Positions 12,539-25,610 of a stretch of DNA of 64,000 nt are shown here, piece after piece. Under the pieces are notes generated by a model. The model worked only from the letters and a program-made list of their open reading frames with translations, did no database searches and had not been told where the DNA came from. A program made the position numbers and the translations under genes. The DNA comes from Pararge aegeria (Eukaryota > Arthropoda > Insecta > Lepidoptera > Nymphalidae), in contig NC_053182.1 in NCBI RefSeq assembly GCF_905163445.1, forward strand, positions 4,588,001 through 4,652,000, in the 5' to 3' direction. Within the stretch, counting starts at the first letter, position 1, and each line of letters starts with the position of its first letter.

Positions 12539-13585
12539 CCAATCGTTAAATATAATTCGAATCAGTTGTTTGTCCAATGACCGCATAAGTGTTAGGAGGT
12601 TAAATGAATTTACGATTTTCTGTTACATTTGCACCTTTGATAAGAGCTTATACTAGATAGCAGTTCCTTAAAATAAATCTAGCATACTATTAAAAGTCCA
12701 GAATAATCGAATGGCTTTCGTATGTTTTCATATCGACACGCTGCGTGGCGCTTGCTGATTAAAAGTTTATTTAAGTAAGAAGTCAATTAAGGATAAGGTA
12801 CGCACTCTGTAATAAAAATTACAGAGTTGCCTAAATCGTACTCCCTATTATAAAGTTTGCAGTCTAATGAATCTACTTCTAAGTTCAACTTCCAAATTAT
12901 GGGAGATTAAATGGTTTAATATTACCTGCTAAGCAAAAGTTTTAATAAACTTTGTTTTTAAACTTGATTTAAGAGGTAAATGCTAGTTAAAAACAAATTA
13001 TAACTAATAGAAATCCACGGTACCTTGTAACAATTACATTTTCTTTAAATTTAATATGATAGAAATAAGTAACCTTAACTAATTAAAGTTTTTTATTTAT
13101 ATCCAGTTATATTATATCCCGATTTTATCAAAAATACGTAATGGCTACATTAGTTCTTAATATTTCCTTAGGCAAAGTTACCAACTCAGCAAAATCAAAT
13201 ATGCGTAAACAATGAAACTTTGTAAGATTAACAAATTAAACATTCATACAGAGAGAGTCGAAAACTTTATTTCTATCAACATTTTCCCTCTGAAATTTTG
13301 TAAATCTCTTTATATGCGTATATTTGCGTAACATAATACTTGGGAGTTGTTCCGTTTACAATTTAAAAAAAACAATTTATTAAAAATATTTACTTACCAC
13401 TTAAGATAGAATATAGAATGTAATATAGTGTTTAGTCTAATGTTAAGTTTTAATAAGTACATGTTTATGAAAATAAATAACCATTTATTATGTAACTAAT
13501 ATAATATTTATAAGCTATTGCCGACTCCGTCCGCATTTATTGCGATTTTAACAAATGCCTGGGTGTTAATACAGTGGGAACTATT

Positions 13586-13770
13586 TTATAGAAGCAGGCG
13601 TTACTTTGCGGAAATCCATGATATATTATGAAAATTAAGCTTTTAATTTGCTATATTCCGCGAAAAGCAGGAGAATCTGTAATCGGTATGGTGTAATTTA
13701 TAATTTCTTCAATCCTTATACTAACTTAGAGCAAATTAAGCATAATTTTCATAATATACAGTGGGAACTG
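13586..13770. repeat. Copy of the 4640-5515 repeat unit, folded
   Basis: GAAGCAGGCGTTACTTTGCG, CCGCGAAAAGCAGGAGAATC and ATAATTTCTTCAATCCTTAT are followed by an inverted AGCATAATTTTCATAATATA. Confidence 0.6.
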
Positions 13771-14029
13771 TTTGTTCTACTAGGACGAAAAATAGCCTTT
13801 ATTACTTACTCTCCGTCCTTTCAACTAGCTATTCCTGCCCCAAAAATCAATTTTATCAGGCTTAATTAAGGCGTGAAGGAAGGACAAGCAAACAAACATT
13901 TTCATATATATTAGTATTTAGGGAATATCGCATTCATTCTCATGCAAATGTACAATTTATTTTATATTTTTTGAGTTTGGTCGGTTTATAGTACCTAATA
14001 TATCTTTCTCCATACAAAGATTCAAGACT

Positions 14030-14640
14030 TCAGTGCCTGAAGGCCAAAGTCTTTGCACAGTGCGTTACAAGAGATGATTAACGGATTTGAAACGTGGTCG
14101 CTTACTATGGGTCTCATAAGAATGCTGGGAGTCACTCAGTGGGCGATGGAGAGAGTCATGCTAGGAGTATCTCTACGTAATCAAATCAATTTTTTTTGTA
14201 GATGAAGTTGCAATGGACGGGACCCTTAGCTCGGAGAACCAATGGGTGTTAGGGTCCTAAGCAGTGGCGTGCATAGAGGGTATGCACAGGGTATGCAGAT
14301 GATATAAAATGAAGAAAATGTCCAGTACGAGTTATAAAAAACTTAAGGATAGGCTTTATTAGAGTTATAAAAAGTCTACCCTTAAGTTTTTTTAACTTGT
14401 ACTGGAGATTTTCTTTATTTTGTATAACCTGCATACCCTGTGTATACCCTTTATGCACGCCACTGGTCCTAAGGTGCTGGAATGGTGACCGCACACCGGT
14501 AAACGCAGCGTAGGTCGATCCCCATTGAGGTGGACTGACGACATCAAGCTAGTAGCTCGAAACAAGCGGCTCGGCTCGCTTGAACTATCTTCAAACCACC
14601 TACGTAAACGTAAATCGACTGTATTGATGATGATGAGATA
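14030..14640 (+). mobile_element. RTE-type LINE 3' fragment split by a hAT MITE
   Basis: The left part has GATTTGAAACGTGGTCGC, ACTCAGTGGGCGATGGAG and GGGTCCTAAG. The right part resumes with GGTGCTGGAATGG and AGGTGGACTGACGACATC and ends in GATGATGATG. The reading frame is broken. Confidence 0.82.
14262..14465. mobile_element. hAT-type fold-back MITE, 204 bp, 8-bp target duplication
   Basis: Termini are CAGTGGCGTGCATAGAGGG and its near-complement on the right; the two halves pair over about 75 bases each. GTCCTAAG flanks both sides (14254-14261 and 14466-14473) and is single in the uninterrupted RTE sequence. An 8-bp duplication and CAGTG-type ends are hAT hallmarks. There is no coding capacity. 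Confidence 0.88.
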
Positions 14641-15081
14641 ATAGATAAAGCAGTATTGAGTTCCCATACGACCCTTGTCTCAAACGACCCCTACGTTATA
14701 GGCAGTCAGTAGTAACATTAATATCTTCGTAGCCTATGACGCCAACATGCTTTCTAATTCCCTAACGTCTCTATGTTGATTGATGAACCCTGTCCTAAGT
14801 AATTGTCTTGAACATTGCACGTCTAAACTGCTGCATACCATTTTGGTCCTTACTAATAGAACATATTGAGTTCATTTTTTCTTTAAATCTTGAGTCATTT
14901 GGTCAAAAGTTTGAGTCACTTTTAATCGTCGCGTAACTATTAATCAAAATGCTTTAACATCGTGCGCTTTTTTTGAAGGTGCGGTCAGTATGGTTGGTTA
15001 GTCCTTTACCGAGTTTACTATTGGGATGTAACGAATATAAGTATTCATTTATCACGATTATCAGGCTAAGTAATGCCCAAA

Positions 15082-15285
15082 AGACAACCGGTTGGCGCAG
15101 TGGGCAGCGACCCTGTTTTCTGAGTCCAAGGTTGTGGATGCGATTCCCACAACTGGAGAATGTTTGTGTGATGAATATAAATGTTATTCAGTGTCTGGGT
15201 GTTTATCTGTATATTATAAGTATTTATGTGTACATTCATAAAAAAAATTTAATTAGCTATGGGGCTATGTGTGTCTCTCATATTA
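15082..15285 (+). repeat. SINE family 1, partly deleted copy
   Basis: The head GGTTGGCGCAGTGGGCAGCG and a B-box-like GATGCGATTCC are followed by a shortened body. A 165-codon ORF across it and its flank has no coding signal. Confidence 0.8.
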
Positions 15286-15463
15286 TGAGATATGTACTAA
15301 TCTTTGATGTACTTTACTACCTCCTTTTTGTTTTAATTTCTAATGATCATATATATTTTTTTTTAATATATCATTATAATTTTACCCATCAACCATTACC
15401 CACGATTATCCATCAAGTTACTGATTTAGTTCGATGTTTGTTTGTCAATCTTGTTTTCGTCTG

Positions 15464-15657
15464 GCTGTAGGCTTCGGCCGCGGGTCGTTACCACCCTACT
15501 GACAAAGACGTGCCGCCAAGCGTTTATTAAAGCGATCCGTTACTATGCCGCTTAGAAACCGACAAGGGGCATGGCATATAACTGCCATTCCATTAACAGG
15601 TTAGCCTGCGACAATCTTAGCTTGATTTACTACCTTGTGAGAATTTAAAAAAACATG
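15464..15657 (+). repeat. SINE family 3, headless copy, opposite orientation
   Basis: On + this reads CTGTAGGCTTCGGCCGCG, AAGACGTGCCGCCAAGCG and ACAGGTTAGCCTGCGAC, the reverse complement of the other family 3 copies. Confidence 0.72.
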
Positions 15658-15659
15658 TA

Positions 15660-17840
15660 ATCAGCCAACTTGTGGCGTCAGCCACTTTAGCCAGATTTTC
15701 ACCAAACATAGGAAAGAACACTTCCGACTTATTAACCTTACAAGCAAAGAAATATACCAAAATCGGTTCACAAGTCTAAACACCGCGTCGTTTTTGCGTC
15801 AGGGGTGAAACATAAAAAAAATCATAGCGTTGTTTTAAATAGACCATACTTAGCTTATATACGTGACTTGACAACAACGATTTGATTAATAAATGTCTAG
15901 ACGAGCAACCATTTTTATTACTGTTAATTGATTCTTCTAATTAGACCTAACACTGTATTATAATTTTTATTATTTATAACTATAATTATTTATATTTCAA
16001 AATTATCATCGCTATATATTTTTTAAGAAAATTTATCCGCTTTTATTTCCAAGTACAAATAAAGCTACATAGAACGTAATAACGGTCGTCGTATTATATA
16101 AGGGTCACATAAAAACACATCCATACTTCTGAGCAGTGGTCCGACTAAAAGTTAATATTCATATCCAGAAATAGTCGCTATTGATTGGTCTATTTATGAG
16201 TCTATGAGATAATCGTGGCAGTGGGCAAATAATTTATTTGTCACTTCTCGTGCTTCTAAAATCGTATTAAAACTCAATGTTATGCACATATGCATAAAAG
16301 TATATATTTATAATTGACTTTCTGGCACTGGGTTCTAGTATTATTGATCATATTAAGGCATACCAAACCTTTCTATTCGATGTATTATTTGGTTTTAGAA
16401 GTGATTTAGTCCATTTTAGAAATAATTTATTTTATTTCTTTGCAATTGAATAAAAAATAGTGCCAAATTCGATCTTGTGACCTATTATATCTTTCATTTA
16501 AATATTAACTTTTGATCTGACCCGGTAATCGTACTTTAGGCCTCGAACAAATTTCCTGGCAATCGAAGTGAAAAGCAGAGTAACTCGGTCATAAAACCCA
16601 TTTTATCCGTGATGGTTATCAGATTAGTACATTTTTAAGTCGAGGTTTCGAATCGATTGTTTTATGTCCTTGTAACACAATCTACTATTATCATTTGGTG
16701 ACCCGGTGAACTTCGTACCACCTAAAGAACTATTGAAGCTAACTATTGAAAAAATCCGAAGTGGGAATTCCAATTAAATATATTTTTTTTCAGTGCTAGT
16801 TGGTACTAGTGTACGTGTTAAAGTGACGAATATACACGTGTATGTATCTGCGAATAATAATAATAATTCTGCTGCTATAGTAATTCGTGACCCTATTTGA
16901 TCTTGAATCATTGCGTATTTTTTTTTAAACTGTACAATTATTTCTCTAAAAATATTGATCCCGATACGATAAGATAATTTTTCATTATGATAAATATTGT
17001 AGATACCCATCGGCTTTGGTACAACCCTCTATCCATACCGTTTTATATAATATAGCCCACGGGCCCAAGGGTCCCACAAGGTTACTTTCTAGATCCTTAT
17101 TGATTCTTCGTATACAAAACTGAGCTATTTTAGTAACCGTAAGATTTTATTCACTGATGATTCAGCGTGTATTTTTATTCTTTAATGTAGCGATTTTTTT
17201 TAATGTAGGTGTTATGACGCAGAACGTTAGAATATTAAGGTTTAGACATAAAAACGTAACTAGAACTCTAACAATGTATGTGTGAAGTAAACTTTCCAGC
17301 ACCTCATTTATTTTTATCAGGTTTATAGATGTAAAGAAAAAAACCAAAATCGTTTATAAGTAAGAAACGCTCTATTATTCAAAGAATACGGTAGGCCTAA
17401 CAGAGATGTACGAGTATCTTACGTCAGAGTTATTTGTATTATATTATACATACTCACTATGAATGCTAATGTAATGTAAATGCTTTTATTATCTCTTATT
17501 TGATTATATCATCACCGCTATTATTCCGTATTATATTGTTGCAGATTCTTAACTACTGATTGGAGTAGATTGTCATTATTTGATTAGAGTTTGATTCGAA
17601 GAAAGCAACATAATTCTTAAAGCAGATACTGACATAACGAAATTAGAATTTTTATAATTGTAAATGCAGTGATTGAGCCAAGCATAAGCAACAAACAAAT
17701 AAACAAAGAAACAGACATTCGCGTTTATAACATTTAACGTAGTATATCTTAATATAAGGAAAGTGAAATACTGTCGCCAATAGATAAGGCAACACTTTGT
17801 AAGGCATACAAGGAACACGTCCTGCAATGTTTTAAGCCTC
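15660..17840. other. AT-rich stretch without recognised genes
   Basis: No exon-like sequence, no family repeat and only short ORFs. I see nothing to annotate beyond AT-rich intergenic DNA. Confidence 0.6.
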
Positions 17841-17844
17841 ATCA

Positions 17845-17945
17845 TCATCACTATGTCCAGGAGTGGACGTCAATAGGTAGAGTATTGATGTCCACGCATA
17901 TACTCGACGTCAATAGGTTGGCTATTGGCGTACACTCCTGGACAT
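17845..17945. repeat. Inverted RTE 3'-end fragments
   Basis: 17852-17876 (TATGTCCAGGAGTGGACG…) and 17921-17945 (reverse complement TATGTCCAGGAGTGTACG…) match over 25 bases with two differences. Further GACGTCAATAGG pieces sit between. All derive from the RTE terminus. Confidence 0.65.
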
Positions 17946-18231
17946 AGATCGTTTGTAGGAAGTTCCACAATCCACAATCCTGGGCAGCTTTTTTCCAGTG
18001 GTTCCCAGCTGTTTGTTAAGCCTCATGTGCCTGTAATTCCACCGGCAACCACACTGCAGAAACATGGCTGCTTAGCGGAAGAAAAACGCATTTTATTTAC
18101 TACGCAATTATTTATTAAAGTTTACATAAAACTAAGTATTAATGATATGACATCCACCAATTAAGTAGCCGCTAATAAACACAAAAATTCACAGCAAACA
18201 TATTAATCTAAATTATAATAACCTACTTCGT

Positions 18232-18640
18232 TATCCTTACTAATATTGTAAATGTCAATGTAAGTTTGTTTGTTACGCTTTCACGCGAAAACTACTTAAC
18301 CGATCCTCATGAATCTTTGTACACATATTCTTGGAAGTGTTAGAAGTAATATAGAATACTTTTTATCCCGACATTAAGCTCGGTTCCTTTGGGAGAGGGG
18401 ATGAGTGTTTGACGATTTTACACCATAATTCCGACAAATTATAACCGATTTAAATAATTATTTTTGGTGTTTTATTTAGCCCAAACTGTGGTTGGAGATA
18501 GAGGACAGAACAACGGACACCAGCAAATCCCTCATTTAAGGCTTAGCGATACTGAATACTTAAATTTTTTTTAGAACTAAAACTAAATTTAATGCCACAT
18601 CAAAAAACAAACGCAGACGAAGTCGTGGGCAACAGCTAGT
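18232..18640 (+). mobile_element. Helitron-like non-autonomous element
   Basis: It starts TCCTTACTAATATTGTAAAT, contains GCTTTCACGCGAAAACTAC and TGGGAGAGGGGATGAG, and ends GTCGTGGGCAACAGCTAGT. A 5' TC and a 3' CTAG before T fit Helitrons. A reverse copy lies at 63406-63857. Confidence 0.6.
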
Positions 18641-18667
18641 CTAAATATAACCTAAACTTTTAATTTT

Positions 18668-18745
18668 GAGATAAACATATTTATGTACTGAGTTTGAGAT
18701 AAACATATTTATGTACTGAGTTTGAGATAAACATATTTATGTACT
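18668..18745 (+). repeat. 28-bp tandem repeat, 2.8 identical units
   Basis: Units starting GAGATAAACATATTTATG begin at 18668, 18696 and 18724 with no differences, which suggests recent expansion. Confidence 0.9.
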
Positions 18746-18820
18746 ACATATAACATGGCTACATATATTATGTACTACATATATTTTTTTATTTTTTTTA
18801 AATTAAGTATTTATAGTAGC

Positions 18821-19262
18821 GTATTTGTATGTTGACCTATGGCTCTGAAACATGGTCGTTAACTATGGGCCTCATAAGAAGGCTTAGAGTCACTCAGCGG
18901 GCGATGGAGAGAGCTATGCTCGGAGTATCTCTACGCGATCGAATCAGAAATGTGGAGATTCGTAGAAGAACCAAAGTTACCGACATAGCTCAACGAGTCG
19001 CGAAGCTTAAGTGGCAATGGGCCGGGCACATAGTTCGGAGAAAGGATGGACGTTGGGGTCCCAAGGTGCTGGAATGGCAGCCCCGTACTGGTAAGCGCAG
19101 CGTTGGTCGACCCCCAACGAGGTGGACAGACGACATTAAGCGCGTCGCAGGTAGCCGTTGGATCCAAGCGGCTCAGAATCGTGGAACTTGGAACTCCCTA
19201 CAAAAGACCTATGTCCAGCAGTGGACGTCTATCGGTTGATGTGATGATGATGATGATGATGA
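18821..19262 (+). mobile_element. RTE-type LINE 3' end with an open C-terminal RT frame
   Basis: An open frame at 18829-19239 gives 136 residues starting LTYGSETWSLT, with LRVTQRAMERAMLGV, WAGHIVRR, GRPPTRWTDDI, and ending VQQWTSIG-stop. This is the far C-terminus of an RTE-clade reverse transcriptase; the catalytic domain is absent, so the copy is 5'-truncated. A (GAT)n tail follows directly, as RTE elements have. It is the least decayed of seven related fragments and is probably a recent insertion. It lies in the gene-free left arm. Confidence 0.88.
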
Positions 19263-19629
19263 TTTGTATGTTTATATTTTTGTACATATCTTTAATATGT
19301 TATGTAGTATATACTATGTTTTATGTTTTTTTATGTTAATTTAGTTTTAAATCCTAATATTTAATTTTGTTTGTTGTACCACCTACTTGTTTCTTATGAC
19401 ATTTTCTTGTATGCCTTTGCTTGCCTGGAAGAGATAAGGCCGCCAAATTGTACGTTCTACCTTATTGTGCTGTTGTATTTGTATCTCTGTAAATTTTCTC
19501 TGTGGCGTACAATAAAAGTGTATTCATTCATACATTCATTCATGGCAGCAGTACCTCCCTGGACAAGTTGTGTTACTAAAAGCTCTTACTACTCTACCTT
19601 AATAAAGATTTATTTATTTACAATTTGAG

Positions 19630-22600
19630 TGTGGAACTCCAAATGGGCAGCGTAGTGATAATTAATAGGAATGCAGAGAATTTAGCGGCATGTGGTTGCC
19701 GTGGCGTGCAAGCGGTGACGGATTAATTTATAGCACGACGTGCAATTAAAACAAGTTTTCATACTTTTGTACTCGTGTTACTTAAAATGAAGTGGATTGA
19801 TATAGTACTTTTTGCGTTGTAATGTATCGAGTACTTCCCAAAATCATCCTCGACAGCTGGTTAGCATACCAAAGGGTGCATTTCTTTAATCTCATAAGAG
19901 ACATGGTTAAAGCTTACCTACCACGTTTCTGTATCAATGGCTTAAACAATTATTATTAGTATCGTACCATCTTTTATCTTTAATGAATAAATATACTTTA
20001 CCAATTTAATTATTTAAATAACTCATTACTAAAGCAGAACATCATTGACTGCTTAATAAATTCTTCACTACCTGTCGACCAAAAGTGTAATATTTTTCAT
20101 TCGTCCATCTGTCTGTATGTATCTGAGCCGCGCATCGCGCAGAAACTATTGAATTAATTCAAATTTAACTTCACACGATTTGGGGTTTAACGAATACAGA
20201 AAGTGTTACCGCATTTATGAGGACTTCAATGCTAGGTCCAAATACAAAAATTTTATTGGTAATACGAATTAACTAACTTTGCGATTTCGATTCTTTCTTT
20301 TAAGATTACTATTCTTTGTTAGTTGAAGAAGATGAGACTGATGGAGACCAAATTATCTTTCAAAATTCCAAAGACCCATCCATTTACTGACTTGAGTCAG
20401 CCCCACGCATTATAAATGCAGTTATGTGTTAAAGGGAATCAAAAGTATTTTTAATATTGCATCGGGATGGCTTTAAAAGGTCCTCGGGACGGGCATTTGC
20501 GATTGGCAATGTTTACCTGATTGAAGGTTTCAATTAATGGGTGATTAAAGCCCCAAGAGCAAAAAATTATAAATTTAGGTATAGACTATGTAGCAGTACA
20601 CTACGTCCCGTAATTTACGCGGGCGAAGCCGCAGGGCACGTCTAGTTAAATTTTAAGCTAGGAGGGTTCCAAACGATATATTGAGCCCAAGCACAATATT
20701 GTGTATCAATTGTTAATTAGTGGTGTGTTTGACAAGGGTATTATTCCATCATTAAATCTCGGCAAAACGTATCTCCTCCTTACTAAAAACTATCCCGGGC
20801 CATATGAGTAAGTGTCCTTAAGGTCGGCAGGCCGCCCTTTGTACTTCAAGCCCATGACATTGTACGCGCGTAAGATATTATCTTAAATACTATGCTATTG
20901 TCTTCAAACTTATTCAGCGAATGTATTTGCCTTGTGTAAACTAATAAATAAAATAAAAATAAAACCGTGGTTTCTACGCGTTATTGTACCGGAACCCTAA
21001 ATACTACCCTAATGGGTGAAAGAAGGACTGAAATTTTGTATGGAAGCTAGCTAGCTAGCGGAAGATGTCCTCGAAAATTTGTTTTTCTTTTATTTATTTT
21101 AATCTTTTCATTTATTTTAAGCACGGAGTTGAAGGCGTCAATTTTCTTAAGGTTAATTAGGTAACTATTTCTTTGTAAGTTAAGAATTTAAATTTAAAAG
21201 AGAATAATATTTTTAACAATATGTTTAACAAAGAAAACATTTATTACTCACTTGAAATTAAAAATACTTACTCATGAAAACATAAAAACGCAAAGAATAT
21301 AAAATAGTTTAAGATTTTACAGGTACATTTAAATAAGTCAACACACTCTCGCTTGTTTTTATATTTACTTTAAATAAATATTTATTTATTGCCAAGAATG
21401 ACGTTTCCAGAACGGGGCAAGCTTGGGCGATACGACTATGTTTCATTGTTAACCATCACCATCCTTGTAGCCTCCATTATAGTCCTGGGACTCCAAAAGT
21501 CCCACTGGGACTATTATAAGAGAAAAGGGATTTAAGGATCACTAAAGGCAAAGCATGTACTATTCGCGAGACGAAATGATTTATTTGCTTTTGCGATTCC
21601 GGACTTTTATACAACGACTATAAATAAACAATTTAATAATTCTATAATGCTATTGAGTAAATATGCATGAGATTTAAATTAATACATTTTATATTCGCAA
21701 ATAAGCAACATAATCTTTTCATACATTATTATACTGTTTGTTATGATAATTTTATTCACGTATCAATACTTAGCTTGGTACTAATCATAACTTTATCATT
21801 GTAGACTCATTAATTTATTAGCATAATAGAAACGTAGGGGCGCAAACATCACATAACTCATATATACATATGGCCCAGTTAATATTCAGTAGTAAGGGAT
21901 AAACGTGGCTCGGAAAAGGGTTATTTGATTTTGTTCGAATAAATTGATAAGAGAACGAAACTCAAATCGTTTAACCGCTTTTACGCGTTATAAATCACTC
22001 GAGATCGAAAACTAGCGGTCAACAACCTAAACTAAAAATTAATGGATACCATTCCCTCATATCTTTATCCTAGGTACTATATAAAGATTTTTTTATTAAA
22101 TATTCTTTACCACCGACCGCGTGTCGACGTCGCTTGGGAAAGGTTTTGTCGTTGGAATGACCGCCATCTTTCGGTCCAAAGCTTCCGTTGAATCCCTTTT
22201 TAATCGCAAAGTCCGTTAGCCTCCTTAAGGAAGCATCTTCATTCCGCATGATATAGTTCCGGGCCCTTTTAGAGAAGTTACTCATTGTAATTATAATGCA
22301 AAACTGCTTTATCCGATATGGTGATTTGGCGATTTTCATTATAATTTTTTTATGATATTCTATTTCCACTCATACTGTACAAAGCCTTGTTGGATATTAA
22401 AATGAAGCCATTAATTTGATTTAACACGTGTCGCATGCCAATAACTCGCATTAGTCAATTATTCATCGTACGAACTCTAAAAATCTACAAATATTACAAA
22501 TGCGACAATAACTTTGTTGGTTGGATCTCCTTTACGCGTCTAGTTGCGTATTTGTAACATCTCAAAAGTAGATGAAAAAGTAGGGATACAATATAAGTAC

Positions 22601-23125
22601 GCGAACAATTCATCTTACAAAAAAACATTATTTGTTTTATTATTTTAGGTTATATTTATAAAACAAATGTGAAAGTTCATTGTTCCAAATAAATAATAAA
22701 CTTATTTGTTTTAGTATATAGAACTCAGATGTAAATAAAATATGGCAGTTAAGAAATATGAACTGCCGACGACGATTCCCTTCAGCAAATTCAAATTTGA
22801 TCCTTTCAATGTAGCTTGTGCATAATTCATCAAGGTAAGCTCTGTTTTGGGGTTCGTATGGTTAAATAGATAGCTGTTTTCATTCTGGATAAAATTAACA
22901 TTGCTTAACTACTTTAAGGAAGAAAAATGCTGTTTCTTCAATAAAAACCATTACCGGCCCACTATAGGACACTGGTTACTTTAAATATACTTAAGTAATA
23001 TTTTTGTCGTAAATTAAATTGTGATGGCACCAGCCAGTATGAATTAATACATAGACTTGAACACTCAATTATAGCTAAAAAAAAATTACTCATTAGTTAG
23101 CCTACTTTACATTATTAATAATACT
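19630..23125. other. Gene-free stretch with minor repeat remnants
   Basis: Contains a Helitron-type end (ACGTCTAGT near 20636-20644), an AATAAAATAAAAATAAAA tail near 20944-20964 and a (CTAG)n run at 21048-21057. An 89-codon basic ORF at 22070-22339 (minus) resembles no family I know. Confidence 0.5.
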
Positions 23126-23884
23126 GACATGTTGGATAGAAGCCGTAGTTACTTTGCTTAGTTTCATGATATATTATGAAAATTAAGCTTAATTTAATTT
23201 TATTCTTCGCAATAATGAAATATTTATTTGAAGTAAAATAAAAACAAGCGAAAGTGTGTTAATATATTTAAATATACCTGTAAAACCTTAAACTATTATT
23301 AACCTACTAACTAATAATAACCTTATACTTTGCGTTTTTGTTTCTCAATAGTATTTTTAATTTAATGTAATTAATAAATTATTTATTTGTTAAACATATT
23401 GTTAACTCATTAGTTAGCCTACTTTACATTATTTTTATTTTTATTGACACGTTGGATATAGGCGTTACTTTATTTCATTCCATGATAAATTATAAAAATT
23501 AAGCTTGTAACCAATACTACGTGACGGGGCAAAAGGGGCGGGGCGACGGAATTATAAGACACGTGTGAAGAACAAAGTTGTATTTAGAATTCACTTAGAA
23601 TTACTCGACAGTCTAGAACAGTGTCCCTGGCTAAAGTCCCACGCAGTGGAAGCAAAAGCTGGAAGCACGTCCTGTAGGTTTCACTAGCAAGGTTCCTAAC
23701 TACAGCGTCCGGCAAGTGTCTTTGTGAGGAAAGCGTTTGCTGAAGCACTGTAAACAATGACAATGGTTGGCCGTGGCACCGTCTTGTACTAGTGGGAAAA
23801 AATCTCTTTAGTGCGATTTACATTTCACGCAACTACAACTAACGCCATCTAGTGTTAGCGGGTCAGTATTCCGTTTGATTGTAA

Positions 23885-24225
23885 TGTTACAAGCTTAATT
23901 TGCTACACCTACATCGCGAAAAGCAGGTATGGTGTTATTTATGATTTCTTCAATCTTTATGCTCCGCACCAAACATATCTTTGGCAAAGTACTCCCTACG
24001 CACGTTTCGCTCCGGCACCGGAGCACACTCAGGAGATATTGACTTTACAATGAATAATTGTTAAGTGAAAAATTTGCCAAATGTGTTGCCTTAAATAAGG
24101 TATTAAAGGTGATACCTATTGCGACACATTTAAAGATTGAAGAAATTATAAATTACACCATAAGAATACTCTTGCTTTTGGCGGAGTACCTAACTACAGC
24201 AGATTAAGCTTCATTTTCAAAATAT
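23885..24225. repeat. Copy of the 4640-5515 repeat with hammerhead-like hairpin
   Basis: AAGCTTAATTTGCTACACC, ATTTCTTCAATCTTTATGC and GTTTCGCTCCGGCACCGGAG (24004-24023), then an inverted unit with GATTGAAGAAATTATAAATT. Confidence 0.6.
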
Positions 24226-24239
24226 TGACATGGTTAGCA

Positions 24240-25587
24240 GGTACAAATTGTTGATTTAAGTTGATAGTTTAATTTATGCATTTAAATTTTTTAACTTGTT
24301 GACCTCCCCGGTGCAACTAATAAGTGGCCATCAATGGTTATAAATTAGTTTAGTGATTTTAATGATGATTTAAAAACAAATGTTTATACAGTTTTAAAGC
24401 ACGGAACTTGCACCACTCCATTTTCCATGTAAAAATAACGTGTAGGTACGCTTGGAATAAAAGCTTTAGAAAACGTCAAATTTTGATAAGAACCACATGT
24501 AGATATTAAGGGTGTAATTCAATTCTTAAATATATCAATCTTGTGGTAATGCCGTACCTACCTAAGAGGCTTAATAAGCTAGAATCGTTCCACGGAAACC
24601 CTAAAGTCTAACTTTATACAAAACTGGCGAATGCTAGGAAACTCGTCTGCGTAAAATGTAATCTGACATCTTACAAATACATTTTTTCCCGAAATACCTC
24701 TGTCATTCTCTAGAAAGCAAGGTAAACGCAGAGCTAACAGCAAATGAAAACCAAAATATCAAATATCTGGATGTAACTTAAAAAACTTTTCTTTCTACAA
24801 GCTTTTAATCCCCCTAACCAGAAGCGAAATTTTTAATTATTCATTATTTTGAACGATAGCTTAAAAATATATGGGCCCTTTATACAAACTTTCATTTCCT
24901 AATCCACCCGTTCGTATTTTCTAAAACTGGCACATATTGTATTTTATATATTAAGATTACTTATTTGTTGCCTTAAATATTCTTCCGCCCTTTATTGGTA
25001 GAATAAAATAAAAATACTCGCAAACCTCTAGGGTGCTCAAAGAATATTTTTTCAATATTTTCAATAAGTTTTTTAACCTTTTTAGACCAAAAAAAGTTAT
25101 TGTTATTGATGATGATGATAGCAAAGCATTCATCATGACAATCAAAGCACATAAAATATTACCCCAAGCGACTCGAGATGCTTCAAAACAATTAAATTTT
25201 AGTATGTTACTAGTGTTTGTATTCTATTTCTAGCGTGCCACGTCTAGTGATCCAAAACCTTATCACTTCTGCTTCGATAATCTAATATTAAAACTCTAGG
25301 TATACAATTATTGTGAGTTAAGAAAGGATGCCAGAAGAGGTTTCTTTACATCTTAGCGGTAAGGTGAAACAAATAAGAAAGAATACATTTGGTAAACATT
25401 TGCTGAATTCGAATTACGTAGCCAGAAAAAACCTTTTTTGTGCCTTTAACATAGACGTATCCTTTATAATTTGGAAATGTGTAGTTCATGCTGTCTACAA
25501 ATAGTGTCATAACGCATTATCATTTAAAAAAATGAAATCATAACAGCATTAGTGACAAAAATAAAAACCACAAAAAATAATTAATTG
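24240..25587. other. 3' flank of gene A, no gene seen
   Basis: AT-rich DNA with short ORFs only. No further maltase exon is recognisable downstream of gene A, so the cluster ends here on this side as far as I can see. Confidence 0.6.
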
Positions 25588-25593
25588 TTTATT
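25588..25593 (-). terminator. Candidate polyadenylation signal, gene A
   Basis: AATAAA on the minus strand begins 18 bases after the gene A stop codon. A second AATAAA (25610-25615) overlaps the stop codon itself. Confidence 0.5.
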
Positions 25594-25610
25594 CAAAGAT
25601 TGTAAATGAT

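Noticed and set aside
14973..15470. 165-codon ORF, the longest in the left arm after TE frames
   Set aside because: It runs through a SINE family 1 copy and its AT-rich flank; the other frames are as open, and there is no homology to known proteins.
22070..22369. Small basic ORF on the minus strand (89 codons from its first ATG)
   Set aside because: It has no recognisable family, no splice partners and no promoter; AT-rich DNA gives such ORFs by chance. The upstream extension relies on a GTG start.
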